This document shows, one piece after another, positions 26,838-35,984 of a stretch of DNA of 64,000 bases. The stretch's first letter is position 1; the number at the start of each line of letters is the position of its first letter. Position numbers and translations under genes: made by a program. The notes under the pieces were generated by a model, which was given only the letters and a program-made list of their open reading frames with translations, ran no database searches and was not told the DNA's origin. Origin of the DNA: Candidatus Paceibacterota bacterium (GTDB lineage Bacteria; Actinomycetota; Actinomycetes; Nanopelagicales; Nanopelagicaceae); the NCBI GenBank assembly GCA_035530615.1, contig DATKUL010000002.1, positions 682,001 through 746,000 of the forward strand, read 5' to 3'.

Positions 26838-27491
26838 ATGTTAAGCAGCGGAAGAACGGACGGGCAAGTAGATTTGTGCGCCCGCCGAAGGACTTCCCCA
26901 CTTCACTTCTCTCTTGACATTGGAAGAATCTCGAAAAGTGCGATAACTCGAGTAGCAGTGATGCTATCCCTCATCCTTTTCACCCAAACCTTTGGTGTAA
27001 CGATGGGTGATACAAGTTCTGGCCACTTCTCGCAACAACAGATCAGTTCTTTGGTTAAGACTGTCACTAACGAGATAGAAGTAAGCAAGAACTGGAGAGC
27101 AAGTTTTGGTACGAGTACCGATGGTAAGTTGTACTGCCACTCAGTAGTACTTGGTGAGGACGTAAGGGGCGGCAACCACGGTCTCTACACCTGGTTTACA
27201 TGTAGTGCGATGCACAAATTGGATACGTCCGATGCATTCAAAACAAATATATTTTGCACGGGATTCTCGTCGCCAGTATGGATCGAACCAAAAGCTGGCA
27301 AAGTGAAATATCAACCAGTCATTAGTAACGCGGACTACGCAGCGTTTCGAGCATCAGCGCCTACCAAAATTCAGAAAGTAATGGACGCAAACTACACCCA
27401 GCTCAATTCAACCCAGTCAAGAGTTGTCATTGCGCGCGCAGTTCAGGGTGGGCAAGTAAGCAGAGCCATTTCTTCAACGATGTGCCAATGA
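26838..27491 (+). CDS. Orphan secreted or membrane-anchored protein, unknown family
   Basis: A 217-residue frame from ATG 26838. A basic stretch (RISKSAITR) and a hydrophobic segment (VAVMLSLILFTQTFGV, about residues 39-54) form a signal or anchor; the N-terminal 30 residues before it may not be translated, and ATG 26961 or GTG 26958 are alternative starts. The extracellular part carries four Cys (in LYCHSV, FTCSAM, IFCTGF and TMCQ), suggesting two disulfides. No known domain is recognised. It lies 105 bp after the pre-peptide on the same strand and may be a target or effector of the adjacent regulator (inference). It is convergent with era. Confidence 0.6.
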   Translation: MLSSGRTDGQVDLCARRRTSPLHFSLDIGRISKSAITRVAVMLSLILFTQTFGVTMGDTSSGHFSQQQISSLVKTVTNEIEVSKNWRASFGTSTDGKLYCHSVVLGEDVRGGNHGLYTWFTCSAMHKLDTSDAFKTNIFCTGFSSPVWIEPKAGKVKYQPVISNADYAAFRASAPTKIQKVMDANYTQLNSTQSRVVIARAVQGGQVSRAISSTMCQ

Positions 27492-27498
27492 TTAATAA

Positions 27499-28428
27499 TT
27501 ACTGATCACTAAAACCAAGTCGTTCCAAAAGTTTCGGATTGCGCTGCCAATCTTTGGAAACTTTTATATGCAAACCAAGATACACACGAGCCGCCAGAAT
27601 CCTTTCGATATCAGCCCGCGCTCGAGTACCAATATCCTTTAGCCGCTCCCCCTGATGTCCCAGCAGAATTGCTCGTTGCGAATCTCGCTCTACGTGGATG
27701 GTGGCGTGGATGTCGAAAAATGGTTTCTCTTCACTTCCTTCACGTTGCGTTAATTCGTCGATGGTGACCGTTATGGAATGCGGAAGCTCTTCTCGCGCAT
27801 CTCTCAATGCTGCTTCTCTAATAAGTTCGCAGATCCATTGATCCTGACTCTGGTCACTCAACATTCCCTCCGGATAAAACTCTGGCCCTGGGGGTAATGA
27901 TTTTCCGATGAGATCGGCAAGCAGATCAACCTGATCGTGGATTGCGGCAGAGACCGGAACTATCTCTTGCCAGGTAAATTCCTTTGCCAGGGCAACAATT
28001 CCAGTTAGTTTTGCGGCCAACGCTGTTTTGGAAACCAGATCCGTTTTTGTGATGACCGCAATCTTCTTTGCCTTCGGATATTTTGTGATCTCTTGAATTA
28101 TGAAGTCATCTCCAGCACCTGATGTTTCATCCGCGGGCAGGCACATCACAATCACGTCAACGGAGTCCATACTCTGCCCTACTACTGCGTTGAGGCGATG
28201 CCCAAGCAAAGTCTTCGGTTTGTGAATGCCCGGCGTATCAACCAAAATGGCCTGGTAATCAGGGCGATTCAAGATTCCCCTAATTGCGTGCCGAGTCGTA
28301 TTGGGATGCGGAGAAGTAATAACAATCTTGCTTCCGACCAGCGCATTAACGAGGGTCGATTTGCCAGTATTTGGGCGTCCAACGATTGCAACGAAACCCG
28401 AACGAAATTCAGTCATTGAGCCACTCAT
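27499..28428 (-). CDS. era: GTPase Era
   Basis: A 309-residue Era. G1 'GRPNTGKST', G3 'DTPGIHKP', G4 'TKTDLV', and a C-terminal KH domain with 'ILLGHQGERLKDIGTRARADIE'. It binds the 3' end of 16S rRNA in 30S maturation. Full length. Downstream of dprA by 12 bases on the minus strand. Confidence 0.95.
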   Translation of the reverse strand: MSGSMTEFRSGFVAIVGRPNTGKSTLVNALVGSKIVITSPHPNTTRHAIRGILNRPDYQAILVDTPGIHKPKTLLGHRLNAVVGQSMDSVDVIVMCLPADETSGAGDDFIIQEITKYPKAKKIAVITKTDLVSKTALAAKLTGIVALAKEFTWQEIVPVSAAIHDQVDLLADLIGKSLPPGPEFYPEGMLSDQSQDQWICELIREAALRDAREELPHSITVTIDELTQREGSEEKPFFDIHATIHVERDSQRAILLGHQGERLKDIGTRARADIERILAARVYLGLHIKVSKDWQRNPKLLERLGFSDQ

Positions 28429-28440
28429 TGAGCAATTGTC

Positions 28441-29301
28441 TCACCTACTAGAAGATACAAACTCCATTGCATCAGCCACGGAGGTAACAACTTCAGCAAC
28501 TCGCTCGCCTATGAGTCGATGGCAGCCTTCACTAGTTGGTGAGGTGATTGGACCAGGAATAGCCATGACGGGACGGAGCAATTCGGCCGCGTCGCGAGCC
28601 GTACGCAAAGAACCGCTTCGAAAGGCCGCCTCGACCACCAATGTCGCCCGAGAAAGCGCCGCAATAACTCTGTTTCTGGTTAGAAAGCGGGATGGGACCG
28701 CGCAGGTGCCCGGCATCACTTCACTCACAATGAGCCCATTCTCGGTGATTTCTTCAAACAATCTCATGTGGCCAGCCGGATAATTAACATCAATGCCAGC
28801 CGCTAACACTGCGACGGTTACGCCCTCTCCAACTAGAGCCCCCCTATGTGCCGCAGCATCAATGCCATAGGCTCCTCCGCTAATGATCGCCCATTCGCGA
28901 TCCACGAAACCCGCCGCAAAATCTCCTGCCACACGAACTCCGTAATTGGTTGGATTTCGCGTCCCAACGATCGCAAGGGAGCGAAGTTGAAGTACTTCAA
29001 GGGCGCCTTTAGCCACTAATCCGATGGGAGGAGCCACTAGGTCATCAAGTTGTTCCGGCCAGAATGGTTCTTCTCGCGTCATAAATATCCCACCACTGCC
29101 AGCGATCTTTTCCAGAATCTGGGATGGGTTGGAGGTATTGAGTTTGCGAAGAGTCTTTTCAAATTTGGCGATGTCGTAATCGCCATCTAGTGCTTTCTCA
29201 ACCACGCCAATCGGTCCGAGCAGTTCAATCTCCCGCGACCAGAATGGCGAGCCCCCTTCGATGGAGGCGAAAAGAATGGCCCTGGCTTCTCGAACGTTCA
29301 C
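28441..29301 (-). CDS. dprA: DNA-processing protein DprA
   Basis: A 286-residue Rossmann-fold protein with 'LAIVGTRNPTNYGVRVA', 'IISGGAYGIDAAAHRGAL' and 'NGLIVSEVMPGT'. DprA loads RecA on single-stranded DNA during transformation. The start overlaps the comM-like stop by 4 bp. The C-terminal winged helix found in some members is not obvious. Confidence 0.92.
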   Translation of the reverse strand: MNVREARAILFASIEGGSPFWSREIELLGPIGVVEKALDGDYDIAKFEKTLRKLNTSNPSQILEKIAGSGGIFMTREEPFWPEQLDDLVAPPIGLVAKGALEVLQLRSLAIVGTRNPTNYGVRVAGDFAAGFVDREWAIISGGAYGIDAAAHRGALVGEGVTVAVLAAGIDVNYPAGHMRLFEEITENGLIVSEVMPGTCAVPSRFLTRNRVIAALSRATLVVEAAFRSGSLRTARDAAELLRPVMAIPGPITSPTSEGCHRLIGERVAEVVTSVADAMEFVSSSR

Positions 29302-30830
29302 GATGCCAAGCCCTCACGTAGTAGATAAGCCCGTTCGGCATCGGCCAGAGTTGGACGGACGTGACCTGAAAGGTCGGCCAGACTCCAGGCAGTGCGCATA
29401 ACCTTGTGAAGCCCCCGCGCAGTTATCTGTTCGCGATCTAGTTCGGCGTGAAGAAAATTCATGGCGGCTCGCTCGGGCTGAAAAGTTGTTCGCAGAGCGC
29501 GACTGGGTATCTGCGAGTTGAGGGACCACGTTTCATTTCTAAATCGCTCTGCAGCAACCTCTCGAGCTGCGATAACTCTCATTCTTATCATCTGGCTAGA
29601 TTCGCCTAAATCCGGCGCCATGAGTTCTACACGACTGAGAGGGTCGACTTGCACTCGAAGGTCGATGCGATCCATGAGGGGACCAGAGAGTTTTCCCAAA
29701 TACCTTCTCACCTGTTGCGAACTGCAGATGCAATTTCTACCGCGCCCGGAGAATTTTCCGCATGGACATGGGTTGGCAGCCAATACGAGGAGGAAGCGCG
29801 CCGGGTAAGTAACGTTGCCGATCGCACGCGCGATGGTAATTGAACCCGATTCCAGCGGTTGGCGCAGAGAATCCAGGACGCCGATTGCACACTCGGGGGC
29901 TTCATCAATGAATAAGACTCCCCCGTGAGCGAGCGAACATGCGCCGGGTCTGATCGCTTGCGAACCCCCGCCGACCATGGCTACGCGAGTCGCGGTGTGA
30001 TGCGGTGCGACGAAGGGTGCTGTACGTGTCAACGGAGATCTACTGCTCAATCCACCTACAATCGAATGGATCGCGCTTACTTCAAGGACCTCTTCTCGCG
30101 AAAGCGCGGGAAGAATTCCTGGCAATCTCTGCGCAATCATGGTCTTGCCTGCACCGGGTGGTCCGATCAGCAACAAATGGTGCCCACCGACGGCCGCCAC
30201 TTCAGCAGCAGTGCGGGCTTTCTCCTGTCCTGCCACGTCAGCAAAATCGAAGACTTTCTCTTCAGGTTCGCTGACAAACGGCAGTTCTGCCCTTTCCGCT
30301 CTTTCGTCCAAACGTAACCAGCGCAATAAATCACGTAGGTGGCTCATGGGAATAATTCTCATATCCGTATTTAGTTGGGTCATGAGTTGAGCTTCAAGCG
30401 CATTTGCCTCCGGCACCACGGCGGTAGTGATTCCCTGCTTATGCGCGGAGATCAGCGAAGGCAGAACTCCGCGAACCCCACGGATGTGGCCATCAAGTGC
30501 GAGTTCACCTATGTATAGGGTCCGCTCTGATCGTTCCGCGGAAATCGCGGATTGGGCAGCCAACAATGCAATTGCAATGGGAAGATCAAAGCTTGAACCA
30601 CTCTTGGGCAACCAGGCCGGTGAGAGCGAAACCGTCACCTTTCGGTTAGGCCAGCTCTCGGAAGAATTGACCAGCGCAGAACGGACTCGATCGCGCGATT
30701 CAGTAAGCGCAGCATCGGGCAATCCGAGAAGGACGTAGCCTGGAAGCCCATCAGCAATATCTACTTCTACTCGCACGAGATATCCATCTAGTCCTACAAG
30801 CGCAACGCCCAGACTCTGCCCCAGCGTCAT
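29298..30830 (-). CDS. YifB/ComM family Mg-chelatase-like AAA ATPase
   Basis: A 510-residue protein with the N-terminal ComM domain ('GLPGYVLLGLPDAALTESRDRV'), Walker A 'GPPGAGKTMIAQRLPG', Walker B 'VLFIDEAPE' and a C-terminal Mg-chelatase domain. ComM promotes branch migration in natural transformation. ATG 30830 is chosen over a longer frame from 30965 that would overlap yraN and lacks family similarity. It forms a yraN-comM-dprA block. Confidence 0.9.
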   Translation of the reverse strand: MTLGQSLGVALVGLDGYLVRVEVDIADGLPGYVLLGLPDAALTESRDRVRSALVNSSESWPNRKVTVSLSPAWLPKSGSSFDLPIAIALLAAQSAISAERSERTLYIGELALDGHIRGVRGVLPSLISAHKQGITTAVVPEANALEAQLMTQLNTDMRIIPMSHLRDLLRWLRLDERAERAELPFVSEPEEKVFDFADVAGQEKARTAAEVAAVGGHHLLLIGPPGAGKTMIAQRLPGILPALSREEVLEVSAIHSIVGGLSSRSPLTRTAPFVAPHHTATRVAMVGGGSQAIRPGACSLAHGGVLFIDEAPECAIGVLDSLRQPLESGSITIARAIGNVTYPARFLLVLAANPCPCGKFSGRGRNCICSSQQVRRYLGKLSGPLMDRIDLRVQVDPLSRVELMAPDLGESSQMIRMRVIAAREVAAERFRNETWSLNSQIPSRALRTTFQPERAAMNFLHAELDREQITARGLHKVMRTAWSLADLSGHVRPTLADAERAYLLREGLAS

Positions 30831-30843
30831 GCGATCACAATTT

Positions 30844-31224
30844 TCATAAAACTTTCTCTCTGTACTCAATCGAATATGAGCCATCAGGGGAAATAAGCAC
30901 AGCCGCGCAATCGACTTGATAGTCGCTTCCAAAACACTGATGAGTAGCAAGCCAGGCCAGCGCAAGACGCTGCAATCGGTGCGCTTTCTCGCGCGTAATC
31001 GCCTCGAGAGGATGACCGTACGCTTGTGACGTGCGCGTCTTTACTTCAACAAACGCGAATGTTTTATCTGGCGAAGTGGCGATGATATCTATCTCACCCT
31101 CTTTGATCCGCCAGTTTCTTTCGACAATGAGAAAACCTCTACCGATCAGAGAATCGGCAACTGCTTTCTCGCCGAAAGCACCAATGCTTCTATTATGTGG
31201 ATTCGGGCGATTTGTGAGTGCCAT
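30844..31224 (-). CDS. YraN-family (UPF0102) nuclease-like protein
   Basis: A 126-residue protein with the restriction-endonuclease-like core 'GEIDIIATSPDKTFAFVEVKTR' (D and E-x-K). YraN members are predicted nucleases often beside rnhB and dprA, as here. The function is not established. Starts upstream of comM with 13 bases between. Confidence 0.88.
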   Translation of the reverse strand: MALTNRPNPHNRSIGAFGEKAVADSLIGRGFLIVERNWRIKEGEIDIIATSPDKTFAFVEVKTRTSQAYGHPLEAITREKAHRLQRLALAWLATHQCFGSDYQVDCAAVLISPDGSYSIEYREKVL

Positions 31225-31285
31225 AGTTCGGGCACACTAATTCCTAGGGTGAATGGAGCCACTCGCTCCGTCAAATATATGTGAG

Positions 31286-31900
31286 TTAACCGCCTTTGTG
31301 GATATGAGCAGCAACATTTGAGAAGGATCGGCGGTGAATCACAGAAGGACCAAATTTCGTGAGCGCCTCTGAATGAGCGGCCGTCACATAGCCTTTGTGT
31401 CGTGCAAATCCGTACTCCGGGAATTCCTCATCCAATTTCCGCATCATTCGATCCCTGGTGACTTTTGCGATGATAGAGGCTGCACTTATCGTGTGGACGA
31501 CTTGATCGCCCTTCCACACTCCCAAAGTGGAAACACCTAAACCCGGAATGACATAGCCATCTGTCAGAACGTACTTCGGAATCACCGAGAGTCCATGTAC
31601 CGCTCGCCTCATTCCGTCGATATTTGCCACATGAACTCCCCGCTCATCAATTACCTCTGCCGGAATTTCAACAACCGAGACTGCGAGTGAACTTTCAATA
31701 ATGAGATCAAATAGTTCCTCCCGCATATTTTCGGAGATTTCTTTCGAATCGCGAACGGTGACAAGCTCAGGGGCAAATGGGTCTTTCAAGATAACTGCGG
31801 CGACCAATAATGGACCTGCGCATGCGCCCCGTCCGGCTTCATCAACCCCTGCGATCGGGGAAATTCCATTATCGAGCAGGAGGCGCTCGATGGTTTTCAC
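31286..31900 (-). CDS. rnhB: Ribonuclease HII
   Basis: A 204-residue RNase HII with 'GVDEAGRGACAGPLL' carrying catalytic Asp and Glu, 'DSKEIS' (third acidic region) and 'ASIIAKVTRDRMM'. It nicks RNA embedded in DNA. Five bases downstream of lepB. Confidence 0.95.
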   Translation of the reverse strand: MKTIERLLLDNGISPIAGVDEAGRGACAGPLLVAAVILKDPFAPELVTVRDSKEISENMREELFDLIIESSLAVSVVEIPAEVIDERGVHVANIDGMRRAVHGLSVIPKYVLTDGYVIPGLGVSTLGVWKGDQVVHTISAASIIAKVTRDRMMRKLDEEFPEYGFARHKGYVTAAHSEALTKFGPSVIHRRSFSNVAAHIHKGG

Positions 31901-31904
31901 ATTG

Positions 31905-32558
31905 TTACTTTAAGGCATCAAAGCGATTAACAATTTTGGCATGATTTGCCGGCCAGATAACGGCAACCACTCGTCCAACCACCTTACTGACTGGAACCAT
32001 GCCTTTGTTAATGTCATCTTGGTGGTAGCGCGAATCGGCACTTGCCCCACGATGATCACCCATTACCCAGATTTTTCCGACCGGAACAGTAATATCAAAA
32101 TTCATATCACTTGAATTGTCACCTTTAAAAATGTAAGGCTCGTAAAGCGCCTTACCATTAACGGTAATCATTTTGTTGTTATCGCAACAAACAACATGAT
32201 CACCGGCTACGCCGATAACTCTTTTTACCAGGTGTTGTTTAGCGGGATTGGGAAGGACGCCGACGGCTATGAGACCTTCCCGCATAGTGGAAATAAACTT
32301 TGATTCGGTCGAGGGCATGGGGTCTGCTAGCCAGTGGTCCGGGTCACGGAAAACCACAATGTCGCCACGTTCGATGCTCTTGGAAATATATGGGACTTTA
32401 TTTACCGCAACACGATCTTTAATCCGCAAAGTATCTTCCATTGATCCTGATGGAATATAAAAAAACTGCACGAAAAAACTCTTGATAATAAGTGAGACAA
32501 GAAGTGCTACGACTACGAGTATTGGGAACTCACGAAGGACTGAACCCTTGCGCGACAT
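31905..32558 (-). CDS. lepB: Signal peptidase I
   Basis: A 217-residue type I signal peptidase. N-terminal membrane segment at about residues 10-35, catalytic Ser in 'YIPSGSMEDTL' and Lys in 'VKRVIGVAGDHV'; 'GDHRGASADSRY' is box E. It cuts Sec and Tat signal peptides, such as that of the pre-peptide at 26608. Nine bases downstream of rplS. Confidence 0.95.
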   Translation of the reverse strand: MSRKGSVLREFPILVVVALLVSLIIKSFFVQFFYIPSGSMEDTLRIKDRVAVNKVPYISKSIERGDIVVFRDPDHWLADPMPSTESKFISTMREGLIAVGVLPNPAKQHLVKRVIGVAGDHVVCCDNNKMITVNGKALYEPYIFKGDNSSDMNFDITVPVGKIWVMGDHRGASADSRYHQDDINKGMVPVSKVVGRVVAVIWPANHAKIVNRFDALK

Positions 32559-32567
32559 GCCGTTCGG

Positions 32568-32987
32568 TTACGCCTGCTCGGTAGGGACTTCAGCGACAAC
32601 GGTTTCTGTAACAGGGGCGGAGGCCTTCTTTGACGCTTCCATCTCACCGCGCTTTTCGCGAATTTTGGCTGCCTTGCCGCGCAGATCGCGCAAGTAGTAG
32701 AGCTTGGCACGACGGACATCGCCACGTCGGACAACTTCAATCTTCTCAATAACCGGGGTGTGAACTGGGAAAGTGCGCTCCACGCCAACACCGTAAGAGA
32801 CCTTACGGATGGTGAAGGTTTCGCGAGCGCCACTGCCTTGGCGGCGGATGACGATTCCCTGGAAGACCTGGATACGGCTCTTGCTACCCTCTATGACTCG
32901 GACGTGAACCTTGAGCTCATCACCGGCCCGAAAGGTCGGGATATCGGAGCGAAGGGAAGCAGCGTCTACCGCATCAAGCACGTTCAT
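32568..32987 (-). CDS. rplS: Ribosomal protein L19
   Basis: A 139-residue L19. Seen: '[22 protein letters not shown]', '[16 protein letters not shown]', '[32 protein letters not shown]'. The C-terminus has a typical Lys/Ala/Glu-rich tail of about 20 residues. The usual trmD neighbour is absent here. The 142-bp gap upstream of it, before the inositol monophosphatase gene, holds the rplS leader; I saw no clear riboswitch there. Confidence 0.95.
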   Translation of the reverse strand: MNVLDAVDAASLRSDIPTFRAGDELKVHVRVIEGSKSRIQVFQGIVIRRQGSGARETFTIRKVSYGVGVERTFPVHTPVIEKIEVVRRGDVRRAKLYYLRDLRGKAAKIREKRGEMEASKKASAPVTETVVAEVPTEQA

Positions 32988-33129
32988 TGTGAGTCCTCAT
33001 CTTTTTCGACCCCAACGGATTGTGACCGCTTAGGTTTCATGTCTTGTGACGCCGAGTGGTTTACCTGGCGTAAGGGGCTTATCCTGCCACAATCGCGCCC
33101 ATTCCACTAAATCCAGGCTCACAAGAGCC

Positions 33130-33954
33130 CTAGACGAGTACCTCAACTGCATGGGCCAGCGTCGAATGAAGAGCAGGACCGGCACAGACTGAAATCCGGT
33201 GAGAATCGGTAGTAAAGAGCGCCCCGGCCTCCTGCGCAATAAGTCCGGCCGCAGCCCAATCCCATTCGTAGAGCCCATATTCGAAATATCCATCAAAGAC
33301 CCCCATCGCGACATAACAAATATCGACCGCCGCCGCACCTAGGCGGCGCAAGTCGCGGATTTGAGGCAAGAGTTGAGCGACAATTCTGCCCTGCTCTACC
33401 CGCCGATCGACATCATAAGCAAAACCTGTCCCGATCAAAGCTCTGTTCAGTGGAACAGGATCGTTGCACTGGATTCTCTGGGGACTCGTCCCGTGAGAGT
33501 TACCTGAGGAAATAAGGAAAGCACCCTGCCCCCGAATGGCGGTGAAAGTCGAATTGATCGTCGGGACATGGACGACGCCAGCGATCACCCCGAGTTCGTC
33601 TTTGACGGCAATGCTGACATTCCATCCTGGGATTCCGTATAAGTAATTAACGGTGCCATCGACTGGATCTATGACCCAGGTAATTCCAGAAGTGGATTCT
33701 CGTTCTGACCCTTCTTCGCCAATGATCCCATCCTGTGGACGGCTGGCGAGAATAGATTCCACAATAAATTTCTCGCTGGCTTTATCCATCTGCGTTGCGA
33801 TATCTATCGCAGTTGACTTTGAGGTAACTTCAAAAGCCGCGGGTCGGTTCATGAGCATTGTTCCCGCTTCAATGGCAATTCCAAGAGCCAAGTCCAAGAG
33901 ATCCTGAGGTAGAGCGTCCCGACTTGGGGATCCCAATGAATTTGTCACGTTCAT
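33130..33954 (-). CDS. Inositol monophosphatase-family protein
   Basis: A 274-residue enzyme with the Mg-binding motifs 'GEEGSE', 'WVIDPVDGTVNYLYG' (D-P-x-D-G-T) and 'WDWAAAGLIAQEAGA'. It hydrolyses inositol-1-phosphate or a related sugar phosphate; histidinol phosphate or PAP are other possibilities. Divergent from an MFS gene across 27 bp. Confidence 0.9.
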   Translation of the reverse strand: MNVTNSLGSPSRDALPQDLLDLALGIAIEAGTMLMNRPAAFEVTSKSTAIDIATQMDKASEKFIVESILASRPQDGIIGEEGSERESTSGITWVIDPVDGTVNYLYGIPGWNVSIAVKDELGVIAGVVHVPTINSTFTAIRGQGAFLISSGNSHGTSPQRIQCNDPVPLNRALIGTGFAYDVDRRVEQGRIVAQLLPQIRDLRRLGAAAVDICYVAMGVFDGYFEYGLYEWDWAAAGLIAQEAGALFTTDSHRISVCAGPALHSTLAHAVEVLV

Positions 33955-33981
33955 ACTCTAACCCGCAATAGGCTCTCCATC

Positions 33982-35181
33982 ATGCTCTCGCCGTACCGCA
34001 GTCTCTTCAAAACTCCGGGCGGCCTTAGATTTTCATTAGCCGGGTTCATCGGGCGAATGCCTATCTCGATGGACCCGCTTGCCATCATCTTTGTTGTCGT
34101 TCATGTCACTCACTCCTACACGTTGGCAGGCTCACTCGCGGCGGTCGCAGCCGTCGTGGTTACCTTCGCTCTTCCTTTCTGGTCGCGGACCGCCGATCGA
34201 ATAGGACAAGGGAAAACACTTCTCATCGCTGTGCCGCTGAGAACTCTCTCCATCTTGGTCTTTATTCTTCTCGTTGCGCAGAATGCACCGCGATGGACAT
34301 GGTTCTTATCCATTATTTTTGCCGAAGCATTTTTTGTGAATACAGGTGGTCTGGTTCGCCGTCGTTGGCTCTGGACTCTGGGCGAGGACCGAACGCTAAT
34401 CAATACCGCTTTCTCCTTTGAGGCGCTCATGGATGAAATCGTCTTTATTTTTGGCCCGGTTTTGGCAACGGCCTGCGCAGCGTCGATTGATCCTGCCGCC
34501 GGGCTCTTCGTCGGATTGGTCTTTCTGCTCCTCGGGTCCTTAGCATTTGCACTTCAACGCAGCACAGAACCCCCTGCGCATCCACGCGATCATGAAGATC
34601 CTCACCCGCCGGTCTTACGGAACACGGCTCTCCAAGCCGTTGTACTGACAACGCTATTCCTGGGAGGTTTCTTTAGCTCAGTGAGTATCGTCGTTGTGGG
34701 TTATATGCAAAGTCAAAACGCAACTAGTCGAACCGGGTTGATGCTCGCCGTCTGGTCCCTGGGTAGCGGCGCATCTGCCATTGTTAATGGGTCAATTAAG
34801 TGGCAAATGAACCACGCAAAAAGATTTTGGATCTTCCTTTTTGCACTCACGATCCTTTCCACCCCATTTCTCTTTGTTCACGGTCTAGCAGCACTCGCTA
34901 TCGCACTCTTTCTTAACGGTATTGCCGTTGCCCCACTACTTGTCTCCGCTTATGGCCTTGCCGAATCCGCAGTTCCACCGGAGCAGACAACTGAGAGCCT
35001 GGCATGGGTCATCGCCGGAATGCCGTTGGGTGGAGCAGTAAGCAGCGCCATCGCGGGGTGGGTTATAGATAATTACGGTGCACAGCGCGGTTTTATTCTG
35101 CCGTTGGCATTTCTCTGCGGCGCCATGCTCATGTCGCTTCCCTACTTTCGCACCTGGAATCGGTTACGCTCGGCATCGTGA
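33982..35181 (+). CDS. MFS transporter
   Basis: A 399-residue protein with about 12 hydrophobic segments and a central charged loop rich in His and Asp ('HPRDHEDPHPP'). N-terminal 'AGFIGRMPISMDPLAIIFV' resembles actinobacterial drug-efflux members. Substrate unknown. The stop overlaps the sepH GTG start (GTGA). Confidence 0.82.
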   Translation: MLSPYRSLFKTPGGLRFSLAGFIGRMPISMDPLAIIFVVVHVTHSYTLAGSLAAVAAVVVTFALPFWSRTADRIGQGKTLLIAVPLRTLSILVFILLVAQNAPRWTWFLSIIFAEAFFVNTGGLVRRRWLWTLGEDRTLINTAFSFEALMDEIVFIFGPVLATACAASIDPAAGLFVGLVFLLLGSLAFALQRSTEPPAHPRDHEDPHPPVLRNTALQAVVLTTLFLGGFFSSVSIVVVGYMQSQNATSRTGLMLAVWSLGSGASAIVNGSIKWQMNHAKRFWIFLFALTILSTPFLFVHGLAALAIALFLNGIAVAPLLVSAYGLAESAVPPEQTTESLAWVIAGMPLGGAVSSAIAGWVIDNYGAQRGFILPLAFLCGAMLMSLPYFRTWNRLRSAS

Positions 35182-35978
35182 CTGAACTTCGTTTAAACGG
35201 AAAAACGCCAGACGGGGCATATATAAGCCTCACCGATAACGACGGCGCCGAGTACACCCTGCGCATCAGCGACACTTTACGCGCCACCGTTAACCAGCCA
35301 CGGCTCTCTGCCGTCACTGACGTTCAAGCCACGCCCCTAACTGTTAAAGAAATCCAAGCGCGTTTGCGCTCAGGAGAACCGATTGAATCTCTTGCACGGG
35401 AAGCACAGTGGACTATCGAAAAAGTAGAACGATTTGCTGGGCCAATCTTGCAAGAGCGCACATACATTATTGGACTCGCGCATGATGTAGTGATGCGGAA
35501 AGAAAACGGCCGCGAGAATTTGAATTTTGCGGAAGTTGTCGCCGCTCGACTCACTCCCCGCCAAGTTGATATGAATGCAGTTGAATGGAATACGTGGCGT
35601 CTGGAAGATGGAAGTTGGGTTATCCGTTTAAATTACCCAAACCGAGATGGATTCGCCATTGCAGACTGGAACTTCGACCTGACTCGCCGCGCTCTTGCCC
35701 CACTAGATGATGATGCTCGTTGGATCATCGGTGACGAGAGCATAAACCGGGAGAGAACCCCCGTTGATCATGGCCTTATTTATGGCAATCATCCTTCTGC
35801 AACCAGGGGCAGTCAGAACCGTCCGCTTGAAACGCGAGACGGACCTCGATTGGTTTCTATACGCGAGACCCCCGATGAGGAGAGTGCGCGCGATGGAGTA
35901 ACCGGTCGCGCCACGGTGCCTTCGTGGGATGAGATCATGTTCGGCTCTCGTAAAAACAATGAGGACTCCGAAGAATAA
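35178..35978 (+). CDS. sepH: Septation protein SepH (DUF3071)
   Basis: A 266-residue protein starting 'ELRLNGKTPDGAYISLTDNDG', the DUF3071 N-terminus of actinobacterial SepH. Residues ~55-85 resemble the HTH-like conserved region ('TVKEIQARLRSGEPIESLA'). A variable acidic C-terminal tail follows. In Streptomyces and mycobacteria SepH stimulates FtsZ assembly at division sites. GTG start overlapping the MFS stop. Confidence 0.88.
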   Translation: MTELRLNGKTPDGAYISLTDNDGAEYTLRISDTLRATVNQPRLSAVTDVQATPLTVKEIQARLRSGEPIESLAREAQWTIEKVERFAGPILQERTYIIGLAHDVVMRKENGRENLNFAEVVAARLTPRQVDMNAVEWNTWRLEDGSWVIRLNYPNRDGFAIADWNFDLTRRALAPLDDDARWIIGDESINRERTPVDHGLIYGNHPSATRGSQNRPLETRDGPRLVSIRETPDEESARDGVTGRATVPSWDEIMFGSRKNNEDSEE

Positions 35979-35984
35979 CTTTTG

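Noticed and set aside
30831-30965. N-terminal extension of the ComM-like gene
   Set aside because: Overlaps yraN and has no family similarity; the conserved domain starts right after ATG 30830.
32988-33129. Ribosomal-protein leader or riboswitch upstream of rplS
   Set aside because: Only short, weak inverted repeats were found and no known leader pattern could be matched by eye.
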